Source: Vulgatibacter sp035565615
Lineage (GTDB): Bacteria; Myxococcota; Myxococcia; Myxococcales; Vulgatibacteraceae
Length of the DNA stretch: 45,985 nucleotides
Direction of reading: 5' to 3'
Assembly: GCA_035565615.1 (NCBI GenBank)
Contig: DATMSB010000024.1
Coordinates: forward strand, 1 to 45,985
In this document: in pieces, positions 34,294 through 42,189 of the stretch
How the letters are laid out: each line of letters starts with the position of its first letter
Numbering within the stretch: position 1 is the stretch's first letter
Notes under the pieces: model-generated
Database searches by the model: none
Seen by the model: the letters and a program-made list of their open reading frames with translations, nothing else
What the model was told of the DNA's origin: nothing
Translations under genes and position numbers: made by a program

Positions 34294-35574
34294 ATGTTTT
34301 CCCGCGACCCCGACTCCGCCCCTCTCGCCCGGCGTCTCGCGCCGCTCCTCGCCACGCTCCTCGCCGCCGCGTCGTGCACCCAGGCGCCGCGGGAGGAGGC
34401 GACGCCCCCGGCGCCCCCCGAGCCGGAGCCGCCGCCCGCCCTCGTCCCCGAGCGCACCTACGAGGTGCGCTCCGACCGGATCCAACCGAACGACACCATC
34501 GTCGGCGCGCTCGCCCGCGTGGGCGTCGACGTCGGCGTGGCCAACGAGGTGGTCCGCTCCCTCGACGGGATCTTCGACTTTCGCAAGGCGCGGGTCGGCG
34601 ACGAGCTGCGGGTCACAGTCGAGGACGACGTCCTCCAGCTCTTCGAGTACCGGCGCGGCCCGGTGGAGGAGTACCGGGTGTCGCGCGAGGGCGACCGCCT
34701 GGTCGGCGCGGCGCGGGAGTTCGTGGTCGAGAAGGAGGAGGTCCGGGTCGAGGGCGTCCTGGAGACCTCGCTCTGGGACGCGATCGCCGGCGCGGGCGCC
34801 GATCCCCAGGTGGCGATGGCGCTCGCCGACGTCCTCGCCTGGGACGTCGACTTCTACCTCGACCCCCGCAAGGGCGACTCCTTCCGCTTCGTCATCGAAC
34901 GCTTCGTGAACGAGGGACGCACGGTGCGCTGGGGCGACATCGTCGCCGCCGAGTACGACGGGCAGCAGGTGGGCAAGAAGCGCGTCTTCCGCTACCCGAA
35001 CCCCAAGACCGGGGCCCTGGAGTACTACGCGGAGAACGGCGGCGCGGCGCGGCGTGCCTTCCTCAAGTCGCCCCTCAAGTTCGCGTTCATCAGCTCCAGG
35101 TTCGGCAGCCGGGTCCACCCGATCCTCAAGTACCGGAAGCAGCACCAGGGCGTGGACTACGCCGCCGGCACCGGCACGCCGGTGTGGGCCGTCGCCGACG
35201 GCACCGTCACCCGCGCCGGATGGGATCCCGCCTGCGGCAACATGGTGTCGATCCGCCACGCCAACGGCTTCGACACCGTGTACTGCCACTTCTCGCGGAT
35301 CGCGAAGGGGGTGCGCAAGGGCGCCCGGGTGGCGCAGAAGGCGGTGATCGGCTACGTGGGCGCGACCGGCCGCGCCACCGGACCGCACCTCCACTATGGC
35401 GTGAAGCGGGGCGGCAAGTTCGTCAACCCCCTGCAGCTCAAGTTCCCGCCGTCCGATCCCCTCCCGCCCGACGAGATGCCGAGGTTCGCCGAGGCGATCT
35501 CGCCCATGCTCGAGCTCCTCGACGATCCCAAGCTGGCGGCCGCACCGCACGAGATTGGCACCGTCGGCCCCTGA
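34294..35574 (+). CDS. M23 family metallopeptidase lipoprotein
   Basis: A 426-aa protein with a lipoprotein signal (LAAAS-C, Cys28) and a Pro/Glu-rich spacer. An OapA/LysM-like N-terminal region (SDRIQPNDTIVGALARVGV) is followed by a C-terminal M23 LytM domain. The zinc ligands are visible as H284 and D288 in HQGVDYAAG and H365/H367 in GPHLHYGV. Such proteins either cut peptidoglycan cross-links in the periplasm or activate amidases; since all catalytic residues are present it is probably active. A Lys/Arg-rich SRFGSRVHPILKYRK segment precedes the domain. It ends 9 nt from the convergent gene. Confidence 0.88.
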   Translation: MFSRDPDSAPLARRLAPLLATLLAAASCTQAPREEATPPAPPEPEPPPALVPERTYEVRSDRIQPNDTIVGALARVGVDVGVANEVVRSLDGIFDFRKARVGDELRVTVEDDVLQLFEYRRGPVEEYRVSREGDRLVGAAREFVVEKEEVRVEGVLETSLWDAIAGAGADPQVAMALADVLAWDVDFYLDPRKGDSFRFVIERFVNEGRTVRWGDIVAAEYDGQQVGKKRVFRYPNPKTGALEYYAENGGAARRAFLKSPLKFAFISSRFGSRVHPILKYRKQHQGVDYAAGTGTPVWAVADGTVTRAGWDPACGNMVSIRHANGFDTVYCHFSRIAKGVRKGARVAQKAVIGYVGATGRATGPHLHYGVKRGGKFVNPLQLKFPPSDPLPPDEMPRFAEAISPMLELLDDPKLAAAPHEIGTVGP

Positions 35575-35583
35575 GACCGCCGC

Positions 35584-36153
35584 TCAGGACCGCGCCGCCG
35601 ACCACGCGGTCAGGGCGGCCACGAAGGGATCGCGGACCGACGGATCGCAGCGCTCCATCGTCAGCATCGCCTTGGTGGCGAGGGGGTTGGCGCCGCCGGG
35701 GTGGTTCTCGCCCTCACCGCAGCGGAGCACCATGTGTGAGAATCCATCCCACGGACGCTCCAATGGGAAGGTGACGTCGATGGGGATGCGGGCGGCGTCG
35801 ACGAGGGCCGTCGCGTAGGTGTGCACGTCGACGAGCCCGCCGTCGGGGACCGTGGCGGCGACCTCCTCGTCGAAGAGGCGCCTGGCGTCGCCCGGGAGGA
35901 CCCGCCACACCCGATGCACGATCTCGATCCTCCGGTCGGGGAAGAGATCGCGGCTCACCAGCATCAGCAGGGCGTGCTTGGTGGAGCAGGTGCCCCGCCA
36001 GGCCTCCATGGCTCCCTCGGGCGTGCGGCAGGGCGGTCGGCCGTAGGGCATCGACGCGATCGCGTTCACCACGTCGGCGAAGGAAGGATCGTTCGGGAGG
36101 CCGGCGCGATCGATGATGCGCCCGGCCCAGGTCCAGCCGGTGGTCGTGGTCAT
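35584..36153 (-). CDS. Transglutaminase-like cysteine-site protein
   Basis: A 189-aa cytoplasmic-type protein with no signal peptide. GTCSTKHALLMLVSRDL places a Cys at the start of a helix, and VDVHTYATALVDAARIPIDV supplies a His followed by an Asp. This Cys-His-Asp spacing fits the transglutaminase-like fold, which includes proteases, amidases and acyltransferases. The specific activity is unknown. ATG 36153 has no clear ribosome-binding site; a TTG at 36198 would overlap the sigma factor gene. It lies downstream of that gene on the same strand and may be co-transcribed. Confidence 0.6.
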   Translation of the reverse strand: MTTTTGWTWAGRIIDRAGLPNDPSFADVVNAIASMPYGRPPCRTPEGAMEAWRGTCSTKHALLMLVSRDLFPDRRIEIVHRVWRVLPGDARRLFDEEVAATVPDGGLVDVHTYATALVDAARIPIDVTFPLERPWDGFSHMVLRCGEGENHPGGANPLATKAMLTMERCDPSVRDPFVAALTAWSAARS

Positions 36154-36187
36154 GGCGGCGAGTATCCGCTGAACGGCGACCGCGCCG

Positions 36188-36862
36188 CTAGCCCGCAATT
36201 TCGGCGAGCACCCCGGACCACACCCGATCGCAGCGGGGTGCGTCGAAGCGCCACACCTCTACCGCGGCGGCCCCCAGGCGCTCCGTGAGGCGATCGCGCA
36301 GGGCCGCCTTCGCCCGGTGCAACCTCGTCTTGACGTTGTCCTCGGACAAGTCGAGGGCGTGGGCCACCTCCGCGGTGCTGAGGCCCTCCACCTCGCGCAG
36401 GACGAAGACGGCCCGGTGGTGGGCCGGAAGTCCGTCGATCAGCTCCTCCAGGATCCTCCCGAGCTGCCTGGAGCCGGTCTCCTTCTCTGGATCTCGTGTC
36501 ACTCGCATGTTCCACGTCCCCATGGATCCGTCGACGTCCGCCTCCACCAGCTCGACGAGCCGTCCCTGCCTGCGCAGCCGGGCCTTCGCCTCGTGGACCG
36601 CGATCCGCACCAGCCAGGTGGAGTACTTGGAGCCGCCCCGGAACTGCGAGAGGTGTTGGAAGGCGGCGACGTGGGCGTGCTGCATCACGTCCTCCGCCTC
36701 CGCGTCGTCGCGCAGGATCGAGCGCACCGTCCGGTAGACGACCTGGTTGTGCCGGCGGACGAGGAGCTCGAACGCCGCCACCTCGCCGGAGAGCACCCGC
36801 GCGACGATCTCCTCGTCCGTCGCGCGGGAGAACGTTTTCAGCCGACCAGCCGCCTCGATCAT
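36188..36862 (-). CDS. ECF-type RNA polymerase sigma factor
   Basis: A 224-aa sigma factor. Region 2 shows AFELLVRRHNQVVYRTVRSI and DVMQHAHVAAFQHLSQFRG. Region 4 shows LIDGLPAHHRAVFVLREVEG, then STAEVAHALDLSEDNVKTRL and HRAKAALRDRL. A C-terminal FDAPRCDRVWSGVLAEI with one Cys extends beyond region 4. No anti-sigma gene is adjacent, though the divergent DUF2231 membrane protein is a neighbour to consider. It is predicted to redirect transcription in response to an envelope or redox signal (inference). ATG 36862. Confidence 0.9.
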   Translation of the reverse strand: MIEAAGRLKTFSRATDEEIVARVLSGEVAAFELLVRRHNQVVYRTVRSILRDDAEAEDVMQHAHVAAFQHLSQFRGGSKYSTWLVRIAVHEAKARLRRQGRLVELVEADVDGSMGTWNMRVTRDPEKETGSRQLGRILEELIDGLPAHHRAVFVLREVEGLSTAEVAHALDLSEDNVKTRLHRAKAALRDRLTERLGAAAVEVWRFDAPRCDRVWSGVLAEIAG

Positions 36863-36923
36863 GCCGTCCGCCTTTCGCCGAAGGACTCGGCATCCAGTCT
36901 ACAGAGGATGGGACGGAGGAAAC

Positions 36924-36941
36924 GTGACGACGTCGCGTCAC
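36924..36941. promoter_or_regulatory. Inverted repeat between the sigma factor and DUF2231 genes
   Basis: GTGACG (36924-36929) and CGTCAC (36936-36941) form perfect 6-bp arms around ACGTCG, just after a GGAAAC (36918-36923) that looks like an ECF -35 element. A second perfect repeat GGCCCC-T-GGGGCC lies at 36948-36960. The 144-bp divergent region therefore has two candidate operator sites. Confidence 0.35.
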
Positions 36942-37006
36942 CGAATGGGCCCCTGGGGCCTCCTTGGAGTAGGAGGGCCGCTCCTCGGCCCATGAGGTGA
37001 CTGGTC

Positions 37007-37480
37007 ATGCAGCTCTTCGGACATCCCCTACACCCAGCCGTCGTGCACTTTCCCATCGCCCTGCTCGGGACGTCGCTCGCCTTCGACCTGGCCGGCATCG
37101 TCCGCGGCGAGGAGCTGTGGTGGACGATCGCCTTCTGGAACGTCGCCGTCGGCCTCGCCACGGCGGCGGTGGCGGCGATCACTGGCCTCGCCGACGCCCT
37201 CCAGATCGAGGGCGATCCCCCGGCCACCCGCAAGGCCATCCGCCACCTCGTCGCGGTGGTGTCCGCGGTGATCTGCTACGCCGCGTCCCTGGTGGTGCGG
37301 GGGGGATCCGCGGCCCCGGAGGGGATCACGATGGGGTGGGTGCTCGCGATCGAGGTGCTGGGCCTCGGCCTGCTCCTCCTCGGCGGGTGGCTGGGCGGGG
37401 AGCTGGTGTACGGGACCTCCGAGCCGACCCCCGAGGTGGAGGCCGCGCCCATCGCGGCCGCCGATCCGCCTCGGCACTAG
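37007..37480 (+). CDS. DUF2231 membrane protein
   Basis: A 157-aa inner-membrane protein with four hydrophobic helices. It opens with GHPLHPAVVHFPIALLG, the DUF2231 signature with two His before the first helix, followed by DLAGIVRGEELWWTIAFWN. The family is unassigned, although the His residues have been suggested to bind heme or metal. A conserved RHLVAVVSAVICYAASLVV helix and a Pro-rich tail follow. It is divergent from the ECF sigma factor and convergent with folA, separated from the latter by a hairpin. Confidence 0.8.
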   Translation: MQLFGHPLHPAVVHFPIALLGTSLAFDLAGIVRGEELWWTIAFWNVAVGLATAAVAAITGLADALQIEGDPPATRKAIRHLVAVVSAVICYAASLVVRGGSAAPEGITMGWVLAIEVLGLGLLLLGGWLGGELVYGTSEPTPEVEAAPIAAADPPRH

Positions 37481-37481
37481 A

Positions 37482-37510
37482 GGGCGCGCGACGACGAAGG
37501 GACCGCGCCC
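37482..37510. terminator. Hairpin between convergent DUF2231 and folA genes
   Basis: GGGCGCG (37482-37488) and CGCGCCC (37504-37510) form a perfect 7-bp stem with a 15-nt loop in the 35-nt gap between two convergent genes. It is a likely bidirectional stop signal, although it lacks a T-tract. Confidence 0.4.
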
Positions 37511-37515
37511 GCCGA

Positions 37516-38004
37516 TCACCGCCGGATCCGGCGCCAGGTCTCGAAGGTCATGGCGTGGGGGTTCCGCTCGTCGGCGGGATGCGCCTCGCTCTCCACCAGC
37601 TCCCACCCCGCCGGGTCGAAGGAGAAGAAGGCGTCGGCCTCGAATTCGCCATGCACCCGGGTGAGGTGCAGCTCGTCGCAGCGCGGGAGCGCCTCCTCGT
37701 AGAGCCGGGCGCCGCCGATGATCGCCACCTCGGGGGCGGCGGCGACCTCGGGGAGCGAGAGGGCCTCGTCCAGGCTCCGGGCGGAGGCGCAGCCCTCGGG
37801 CGTCGGCATGCTGCCCACCACCACGTTGAGCCGGCCGGGGAGCGGCCTTCCGATCGACTCCCAGGTGCGGCGGCCCATCACCACGGGCTTGCCCAGGGTG
37901 AGCCGCTTGAAGTGCGCGAGGTCGGCCGGCAGGCGCCAGGGCAGGCGCCCCTCGATCCCGATGGCGCCGTTCTCGGCTGCCGCGACGATGGCCGTGAGCT
38001 TCAC
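37516..38004 (-). CDS. folA: Dihydrofolate reductase
   Basis: A 162-aa enzyme reducing dihydrofolate to tetrahydrofolate with NADPH. Motifs are TAIVAAAENGAIGIEGRLPW with the substrate-binding region, LAHFKRLTLGKPVVMGRRTW, SIGRPLPGRLNVVV, VAIIGGARLYEEALPRCDEL and the terminal FETWRRI. GTG 38004 follows a GGAGGGGG stretch on the minus strand and gives the usual start. It is encoded 26 nt after thyA, a common folate-pathway pairing: ThyA consumes methylene-tetrahydrofolate and FolA regenerates the cofactor. Confidence 0.92.
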   Translation of the reverse strand: MKLTAIVAAAENGAIGIEGRLPWRLPADLAHFKRLTLGKPVVMGRRTWESIGRPLPGRLNVVVGSMPTPEGCASARSLDEALSLPEVAAAPEVAIIGGARLYEEALPRCDELHLTRVHGEFEADAFFSFDPAGWELVESEAHPADERNPHAMTFETWRRIRR

Positions 38005-38030
38005 TTCCCCCTCCTCGGGGCCAGGCGGCG

Positions 38031-38825
38031 CTAGACGGCGACCGGCGCCGGGATCGCCGGATGGCTCCGGTAGCCCTCCAGGTGGACGTGCTCGAAGCGG
38101 AAGTCGTCGATCGAGCGCACGTCGGGATCCAGGAAGAGCTGCGGGGCCTGGAACGGCTCCCGCCGGAGCTGCTCGTCCACCTGGTCCAGGTGGTTGAGGT
38201 AGATGTGCGCGTCGCCGAAGGTGTGGACGAACTCCCCCACGTCCAGGTCGCAGACCTGCGCGATCATGTGGGTGAGGAGCGCGTAGGAGGCGATGTTGAA
38301 CGGCACGCCCAGGAAGAGATCGGCGCTGCGCTGGTAGAGCTGGCAGGAGAGCCTGCCGTCCGCCACCCAGAACTGGAAGAGCACGTGGCAGGGCTCGAGG
38401 GCCATCTTCGGCAGCTCCGCCACGTTCCAGGCCGAGACGAGGTGCCGCCGCGAGTAGGGGTTCGAGCGGATGCCCTCGATCACCTTCGCGATCTGATCCA
38501 CGTGCCCGCCGCCGGGCTCGGGCCACGACCGCCACTGCACGCCGTACACGGGCCCGAGTTCGCCTTCCGGCGAGGCCCACTCGTCCCAGATGCCGACGCC
38601 GTGCTCCTTCAGGTACGCGATGTTGCTCTCCCCACGCAGGAACCAGAGCAGCTCGTGGACCACGCCCTTCCAGAAGAGCTTCTTGGTGGTGACGGCGGGG
38701 AAGGCGAGGCCCAGGTCGAAGCGGAGCTGGTGGCCGAAGATCCCGAGGGTCCCGGTCCCGGTGCGATCGGCGCGGCGGACGCCCTGCTGCCGGACGAGGC
38801 GGAGGAGGTCGAGGTAGTTCTTCAT
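38031..38825 (-). CDS. thyA: Thymidylate synthase
   Basis: A 264-aa enzyme, the E. coli ThyA length, methylating dUMP to dTMP. Visible motifs include RTGTGTLGIFGHQLRFDL, KKLFWKGVVHELLWFLRGE, the active-site Cys in LEPCHVLFQFWV, LYQRSADLFLGVPFNIASYA and HIYLNHLDQV. ATG 38825 has AAGGA 7 nt upstream. It is the first gene of a thyA-folA pair. Confidence 0.95.
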   Translation of the reverse strand: MKNYLDLLRLVRQQGVRRADRTGTGTLGIFGHQLRFDLGLAFPAVTTKKLFWKGVVHELLWFLRGESNIAYLKEHGVGIWDEWASPEGELGPVYGVQWRSWPEPGGGHVDQIAKVIEGIRSNPYSRRHLVSAWNVAELPKMALEPCHVLFQFWVADGRLSCQLYQRSADLFLGVPFNIASYALLTHMIAQVCDLDVGEFVHTFGDAHIYLNHLDQVDEQLRREPFQAPQLFLDPDVRSIDDFRFEHVHLEGYRSHPAIPAPVAV

Positions 38826-38997
38826 CGCGCCATCCTTGTAGCAAATGCCGTCTCGCCGCTCGCGGACAAAAGCGGCCCGTCGTGGGCGTCGGGGGCCTCA
38901 CGCGAACCGTTTCGTCGGATCGGCAAGTGCTCAATCATACTGGACTTCTCGCGGCAAACCCCTTGACGGGACGCTGCCGGTATCAGACCATTCGAAC

Positions 38998-39414
38998 ATG
39001 GCGAAAGACCGCAAGATCTACGTGACCACCCAGGACATGAAGCGCCTCCACGCGCTGCTCGAGGGCACGGCCTCGCAGCGCAACGCGGAGGCGGCCGAGG
39101 CCCTGGAGTCCGAGCTCGCGGGCGCCGAGGTGGTCGAGCCGGAGAAGATCCCGGCAGACGTGGTCACCATGAACTCGAAGGTCCGCTTCGCGGACGAGGA
39201 GTCCGGCCAGCAGCGGGAGATCACCCTCGTCTACCCGAAGGACGCGGATCCCGCCCAGCAGAAGGTCTCGATCCTCGCGCCGGTGGGCGCCGCGCTCATC
39301 GGCCTCTCGGTGGGGCAGTCCGTGGACTGGCCGATGCCGGGTGGCCGCGTGCGCCGCCTCAAGATCGTCGAGGTGCTCTTTCAGCCCGAGGCCGCCGGCC
39401 AGTCCGAGCTCTGA
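38998..39414 (+). CDS. GreA/Rnk-like transcription factor (nucleoside diphosphate kinase regulator type)
   Basis: A 138-aa protein with a short helical N-terminal part (KIYVTTQDMKRLHALLEG) and a GreA/GreB C-terminal domain: VTMNSKVRFADEESGQQREI, then TLVYPKDADP, and SILAPVGAALIGLSVGQSVD. This is the Rnk layout, with a coiled coil too short for transcript cleavage. Rnk binds RNA polymerase near the secondary channel. ATG 38998 lacks a ribosome-binding site. A TTGACG at 38963 and a CATACT at 38936 are possible promoter pieces, neither convincing. Confidence 0.8.
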   Translation: MAKDRKIYVTTQDMKRLHALLEGTASQRNAEAAEALESELAGAEVVEPEKIPADVVTMNSKVRFADEESGQQREITLVYPKDADPAQQKVSILAPVGAALIGLSVGQSVDWPMPGGRVRRLKIVEVLFQPEAAGQSEL

Positions 39415-39506
39415 GAGGACGCGCGAGGCAGGCCCCCTGCATCCGGTGGAGGCCGCCCCGGCCCCCGAGTGTGCGGGCGTCGGCGAAGGCCTTGGTCCCG
39501 GCCGGG

Positions 39507-39740
39507 TCAGGAGCCGCCGCGCTCGGCCAGGAGCACCTCGCGCAGCGCGAGGGCCATCCTCCGCACCGCGTAGCCCTCGAAGTCGTCGACCGGATCGATG
39601 GACGGCGGGAAGACCTCCAGGACGCCGTCGAGGAACTCGAGGGCGCGGTCGCGGTTCGAGGACGCGTCCTGTCCCGCCACCCTCTCGCCCAGGGCGAACG
39701 AGCCGTTCACGAGATTCTGCCAGCGGTCGTCCCGCCCCAT
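39507..39740 (-). CDS. Small hypothetical protein, 77 aa
   Basis: A short frame with amino-acid-like composition, starting GRDDRWQNLVNGSFALGERV and ending ALREVLLAERGGS. It is helical and acidic, with no Cys, signal or membrane segment, and no family is recognised. ATG 39740 (or GTG 39746) has only a weak GGGGTGG upstream. It lies between two hairpin-rich gaps downstream of the aconitase gene on the same strand. It could be real but is uncertain. Confidence 0.5.
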   Translation of the reverse strand: MGRDDRWQNLVNGSFALGERVAGQDASSNRDRALEFLDGVLEVFPPSIDPVDDFEGYAVRRMALALREVLLAERGGS

Positions 39741-39787
39741 CGCCACCCCGTCGCGGCGGCGCGCAGGTGGCGCCGCCCTCTGCTGTT

Positions 39788-39824
39788 GGCGGGCGGCGCG
39801 CCTCGAAGGTGCGCGCCGTCCGCC
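39788..39824. terminator. Long hairpin downstream of the aconitase gene
   Basis: GGCGGGCGGCGCGC (39788-39801) pairs with GCGCGCCGTCCGCC (39811-39824) over 14 positions with one mismatch and a 9-nt loop. A further 8-bp hairpin (GGCGGCGC/GCGCCGCC) occupies 39756-39778. Neither is followed by a T-tract. Confidence 0.45.
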
Positions 39825-39834
39825 CTCGCGCTTC

Positions 39835-39851
39835 GGGGGCGCTCGGCCCCC
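39835..39851 (-). terminator. Hairpin directly after the aconitase stop
   Basis: GGGGGC (39835-39840) and GCCCCC (39846-39851) form a perfect 6-bp stem with a 5-nt loop, 13 nt beyond the aconitase stop on the minus strand. Confidence 0.4.
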
Positions 39852-39864
39852 GGAGCCGTCCGGC

Positions 39865-42129
39865 CTACTTGCCCTGGAGGACGTTGAGCGCCGAGCCCGC
39901 CTTGAACCAGCCCACCTGCTCCTCGTTGAGGGTGTGGCGCAGCGGGATGGTCTCGGTGGTGCCGTCGGCGTGGTGCAGCACCGCCTCCACCGTCTTGCCC
40001 GGGGCGATCGACATCACGTCCTTCAAGGTGATGCGATCGCCCGCCCTCACCTTGTCGTAGTCGCTCGCCACCTGGAAGGTGAAGGGCAGCACGCCCTGCT
40101 TCTTCAGGTTGGTCTCGTGGATGCGGGCGAAGGAGCGCACGATGATCGCGGCGGCGCCGAGGTGGCGCGGGCTCATGGCGGCGTGCTCGCGGGAGCTGCC
40201 CTCGCCGTAGTTCTCGTCGCCCACCACCACCCAGCGCTTGCTCCGGGCCTTGTAGTCGCGGGCCACCGCGGGGACCGCGCCCCGCTCGCCGGTGAAGGCG
40301 TTGGTGGTACGACCCGCCTCGCCGGTGAAGGCGTCGATCGCGCCGATCAGCATGTTGTCGGAGATCCGGTCGAGGTGACCGCGGAAGCGCAGCCACGGCC
40401 CGGCGGGTGAGATGTGATCGGTGGTGGTCTTGCCCTGGGTCTTGATGAGGAGCGGCATCTCGTCGTAGTCGCCCGCCTCCGGCGCCGCGAAGGGGGCGAG
40501 GAGTTGGAGGCGCTCGCTCTTCGGATCGACCTTCACCTCGACGGCGGCGCCGTCCCGCGCCGGGGCCTGGTAGCCGCCGAAGGCGCGGACGAAGCCCTTC
40601 GACGGCAGGTCGTCCGCCTTCCTCGGCGCCCGCAGCTTCACCCGCTTGTCGCCCTGCACGATCTCGTCCCGGAGGGGATCGAAGTCGAGGCGGCCGGCGA
40701 GGCCGAAGGCGAGCACCACCTCGGGCGAGGCGATGAAGGCGAAGGTCTCAGGGTTCGAGTCGTTGCGGGCGCGGAAGTTCCGGTTGAACGAGGTGATGAT
40801 CGAGTTCTTGGTGCCCTTGGGCACGTCGTCGCGCCTCCACTGGCCGATGCAGGGCCCGCAGGCGTTGGCGAGCACCGTGGCGCCCACCTTCTCGAACGAG
40901 GCCATCTGGCCGTCCCGCTCGATGGTCTCGAAGATCTGATCGGAGCCGGGCGACACCATCAGCTTCGAGGCCATCTTCAGCCCGGCCGCGGCGGCCTGCT
41001 CGGCGAGGTCGGCGGCCCGGGAGAGATCCTCGTAGGAGGAGTTGGTGCAGGAGCCGATCAGCGCCGACGTGAGGTTGGCGGGGTAGCCCTCGGCGATCAC
41101 GGCGGCCTTGAGCTCGCTCACCGGCCTGGCGAGGTCGGGGGTGTGGGGTCCGACCACGTGGGGCTCGAGGGTGGAGAGGTCGATCTCGATCACCTCGTCG
41201 AAGAACTTCTCTGGCGCCGCCTCCACCTCGTCGTCGGCCACGAGCAGGTCGCGGTTCTCGTTGGCCACGTCCGCCAGGGCCCCGCGCTCGGTGCCGCGCA
41301 GGTAGCGCTCCATCGCCGCGTCGTAGGGGAAGATCGACGTGGTGGCGCCGAGCTCCGCGCCCATGTTGGTGATCGTCGCCTTGCCCGTGCAGGAGAGCGC
41401 CCGCGCGCCGGGGCCGAAGTACTCGACGATGCGGTTGGTGCCGCCCTTCACGGTGAGGATGCCGAGGAGCTTGAGGATCACGTCCTTCGGCGCCGACCAC
41501 CCGTCGAGCTCGCCCACCAGCTTGACCCCCACCAGCTTGGGCTGCAGCACCTCCCACGGGAAGCCCGCCATCACGTCCACGGCGTCGGCGCCGCCCACCC
41601 CCACCGCCGCCATGCCGAGGCCGCCGGCGTTCGGGGTGTGGGAGTCGGTGCCCACCATGAGGCCGCCGGGGAAGGCGTAGTTCTCGAGCACCACCTGGTG
41701 GATGATGCCGGAGCCCGGCTTCCAGAAGCCGATGCCGTACTTGGCGGAGACCTGGGCGAGGAAGTCGTAGACCTCGCGGTTCTCGGTGGAGGCCACGTCG
41801 GTGTCGGCCGCCGCGCCGACCCGCGCCTGGATGAGGTGGTCGCAGTGGACGGTGGAAGGGACGGCCACCTCCGGCTTGCCCGCCTGCATGAACTGGAGCA
41901 GCGCCATCTGGGCGGTGGCGTCCTGCATGGCCACCCGATCCGGCCGCAGCAGGAGGTAGGCCTTGCCCGCCTCGAGCTCCTGCCCCTTCGAATCGTCCAG
42001 GTGCCCGAAGAGGACCTTCTCCGCCAGGGTGAGGGGCCTCTGGAGGCGCTCGCGGACGACGGCGAGGTTCTTGCGCGTGCGCGCGTACACGGCGCGGACC
42101 AGCTCCGGGGTGCTCTCGATCACGGGCAT
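39865..42129 (-). CDS. acn: Aconitate hydratase, mitochondrial type
   Basis: A 754-aa TCA-cycle enzyme converting citrate to isocitrate. The [4Fe-4S] Cys residues are in IGSCTNSSYED and ANACGPCIGQW. Other motifs are TVHCDHLIQA, GTDSHTPNAGGLGMAAVGVG, TKTQGKTTTDH-like (IKTQGKTTTDHISPAGPW) and GDENYGEGSSREHAAMSPRH. The length and wording are those of the mitochondrial-type branch, not bacterial AcnA (about 890 aa) or AcnB. ATG 42129 is followed by a normal N-terminus; TCC-rich sequence upstream contains GAAAGGAAC as a ribosome-binding site. Confidence 0.95.
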   Translation of the reverse strand: MPVIESTPELVRAVYARTRKNLAVVRERLQRPLTLAEKVLFGHLDDSKGQELEAGKAYLLLRPDRVAMQDATAQMALLQFMQAGKPEVAVPSTVHCDHLIQARVGAAADTDVASTENREVYDFLAQVSAKYGIGFWKPGSGIIHQVVLENYAFPGGLMVGTDSHTPNAGGLGMAAVGVGGADAVDVMAGFPWEVLQPKLVGVKLVGELDGWSAPKDVILKLLGILTVKGGTNRIVEYFGPGARALSCTGKATITNMGAELGATTSIFPYDAAMERYLRGTERGALADVANENRDLLVADDEVEAAPEKFFDEVIEIDLSTLEPHVVGPHTPDLARPVSELKAAVIAEGYPANLTSALIGSCTNSSYEDLSRAADLAEQAAAAGLKMASKLMVSPGSDQIFETIERDGQMASFEKVGATVLANACGPCIGQWRRDDVPKGTKNSIITSFNRNFRARNDSNPETFAFIASPEVVLAFGLAGRLDFDPLRDEIVQGDKRVKLRAPRKADDLPSKGFVRAFGGYQAPARDGAAVEVKVDPKSERLQLLAPFAAPEAGDYDEMPLLIKTQGKTTTDHISPAGPWLRFRGHLDRISDNMLIGAIDAFTGEAGRTTNAFTGERGAVPAVARDYKARSKRWVVVGDENYGEGSSREHAAMSPRHLGAAAIIVRSFARIHETNLKKQGVLPFTFQVASDYDKVRAGDRITLKDVMSIAPGKTVEAVLHHADGTTETIPLRHTLNEEQVGWFKAGSALNVLQGK

Positions 42130-42189
42130 GTGCTTCTCGTTCCTTTCGGCTTGCTCGGGCCGGGCTCGAAGGAGCGCGGCGGGATCTCG

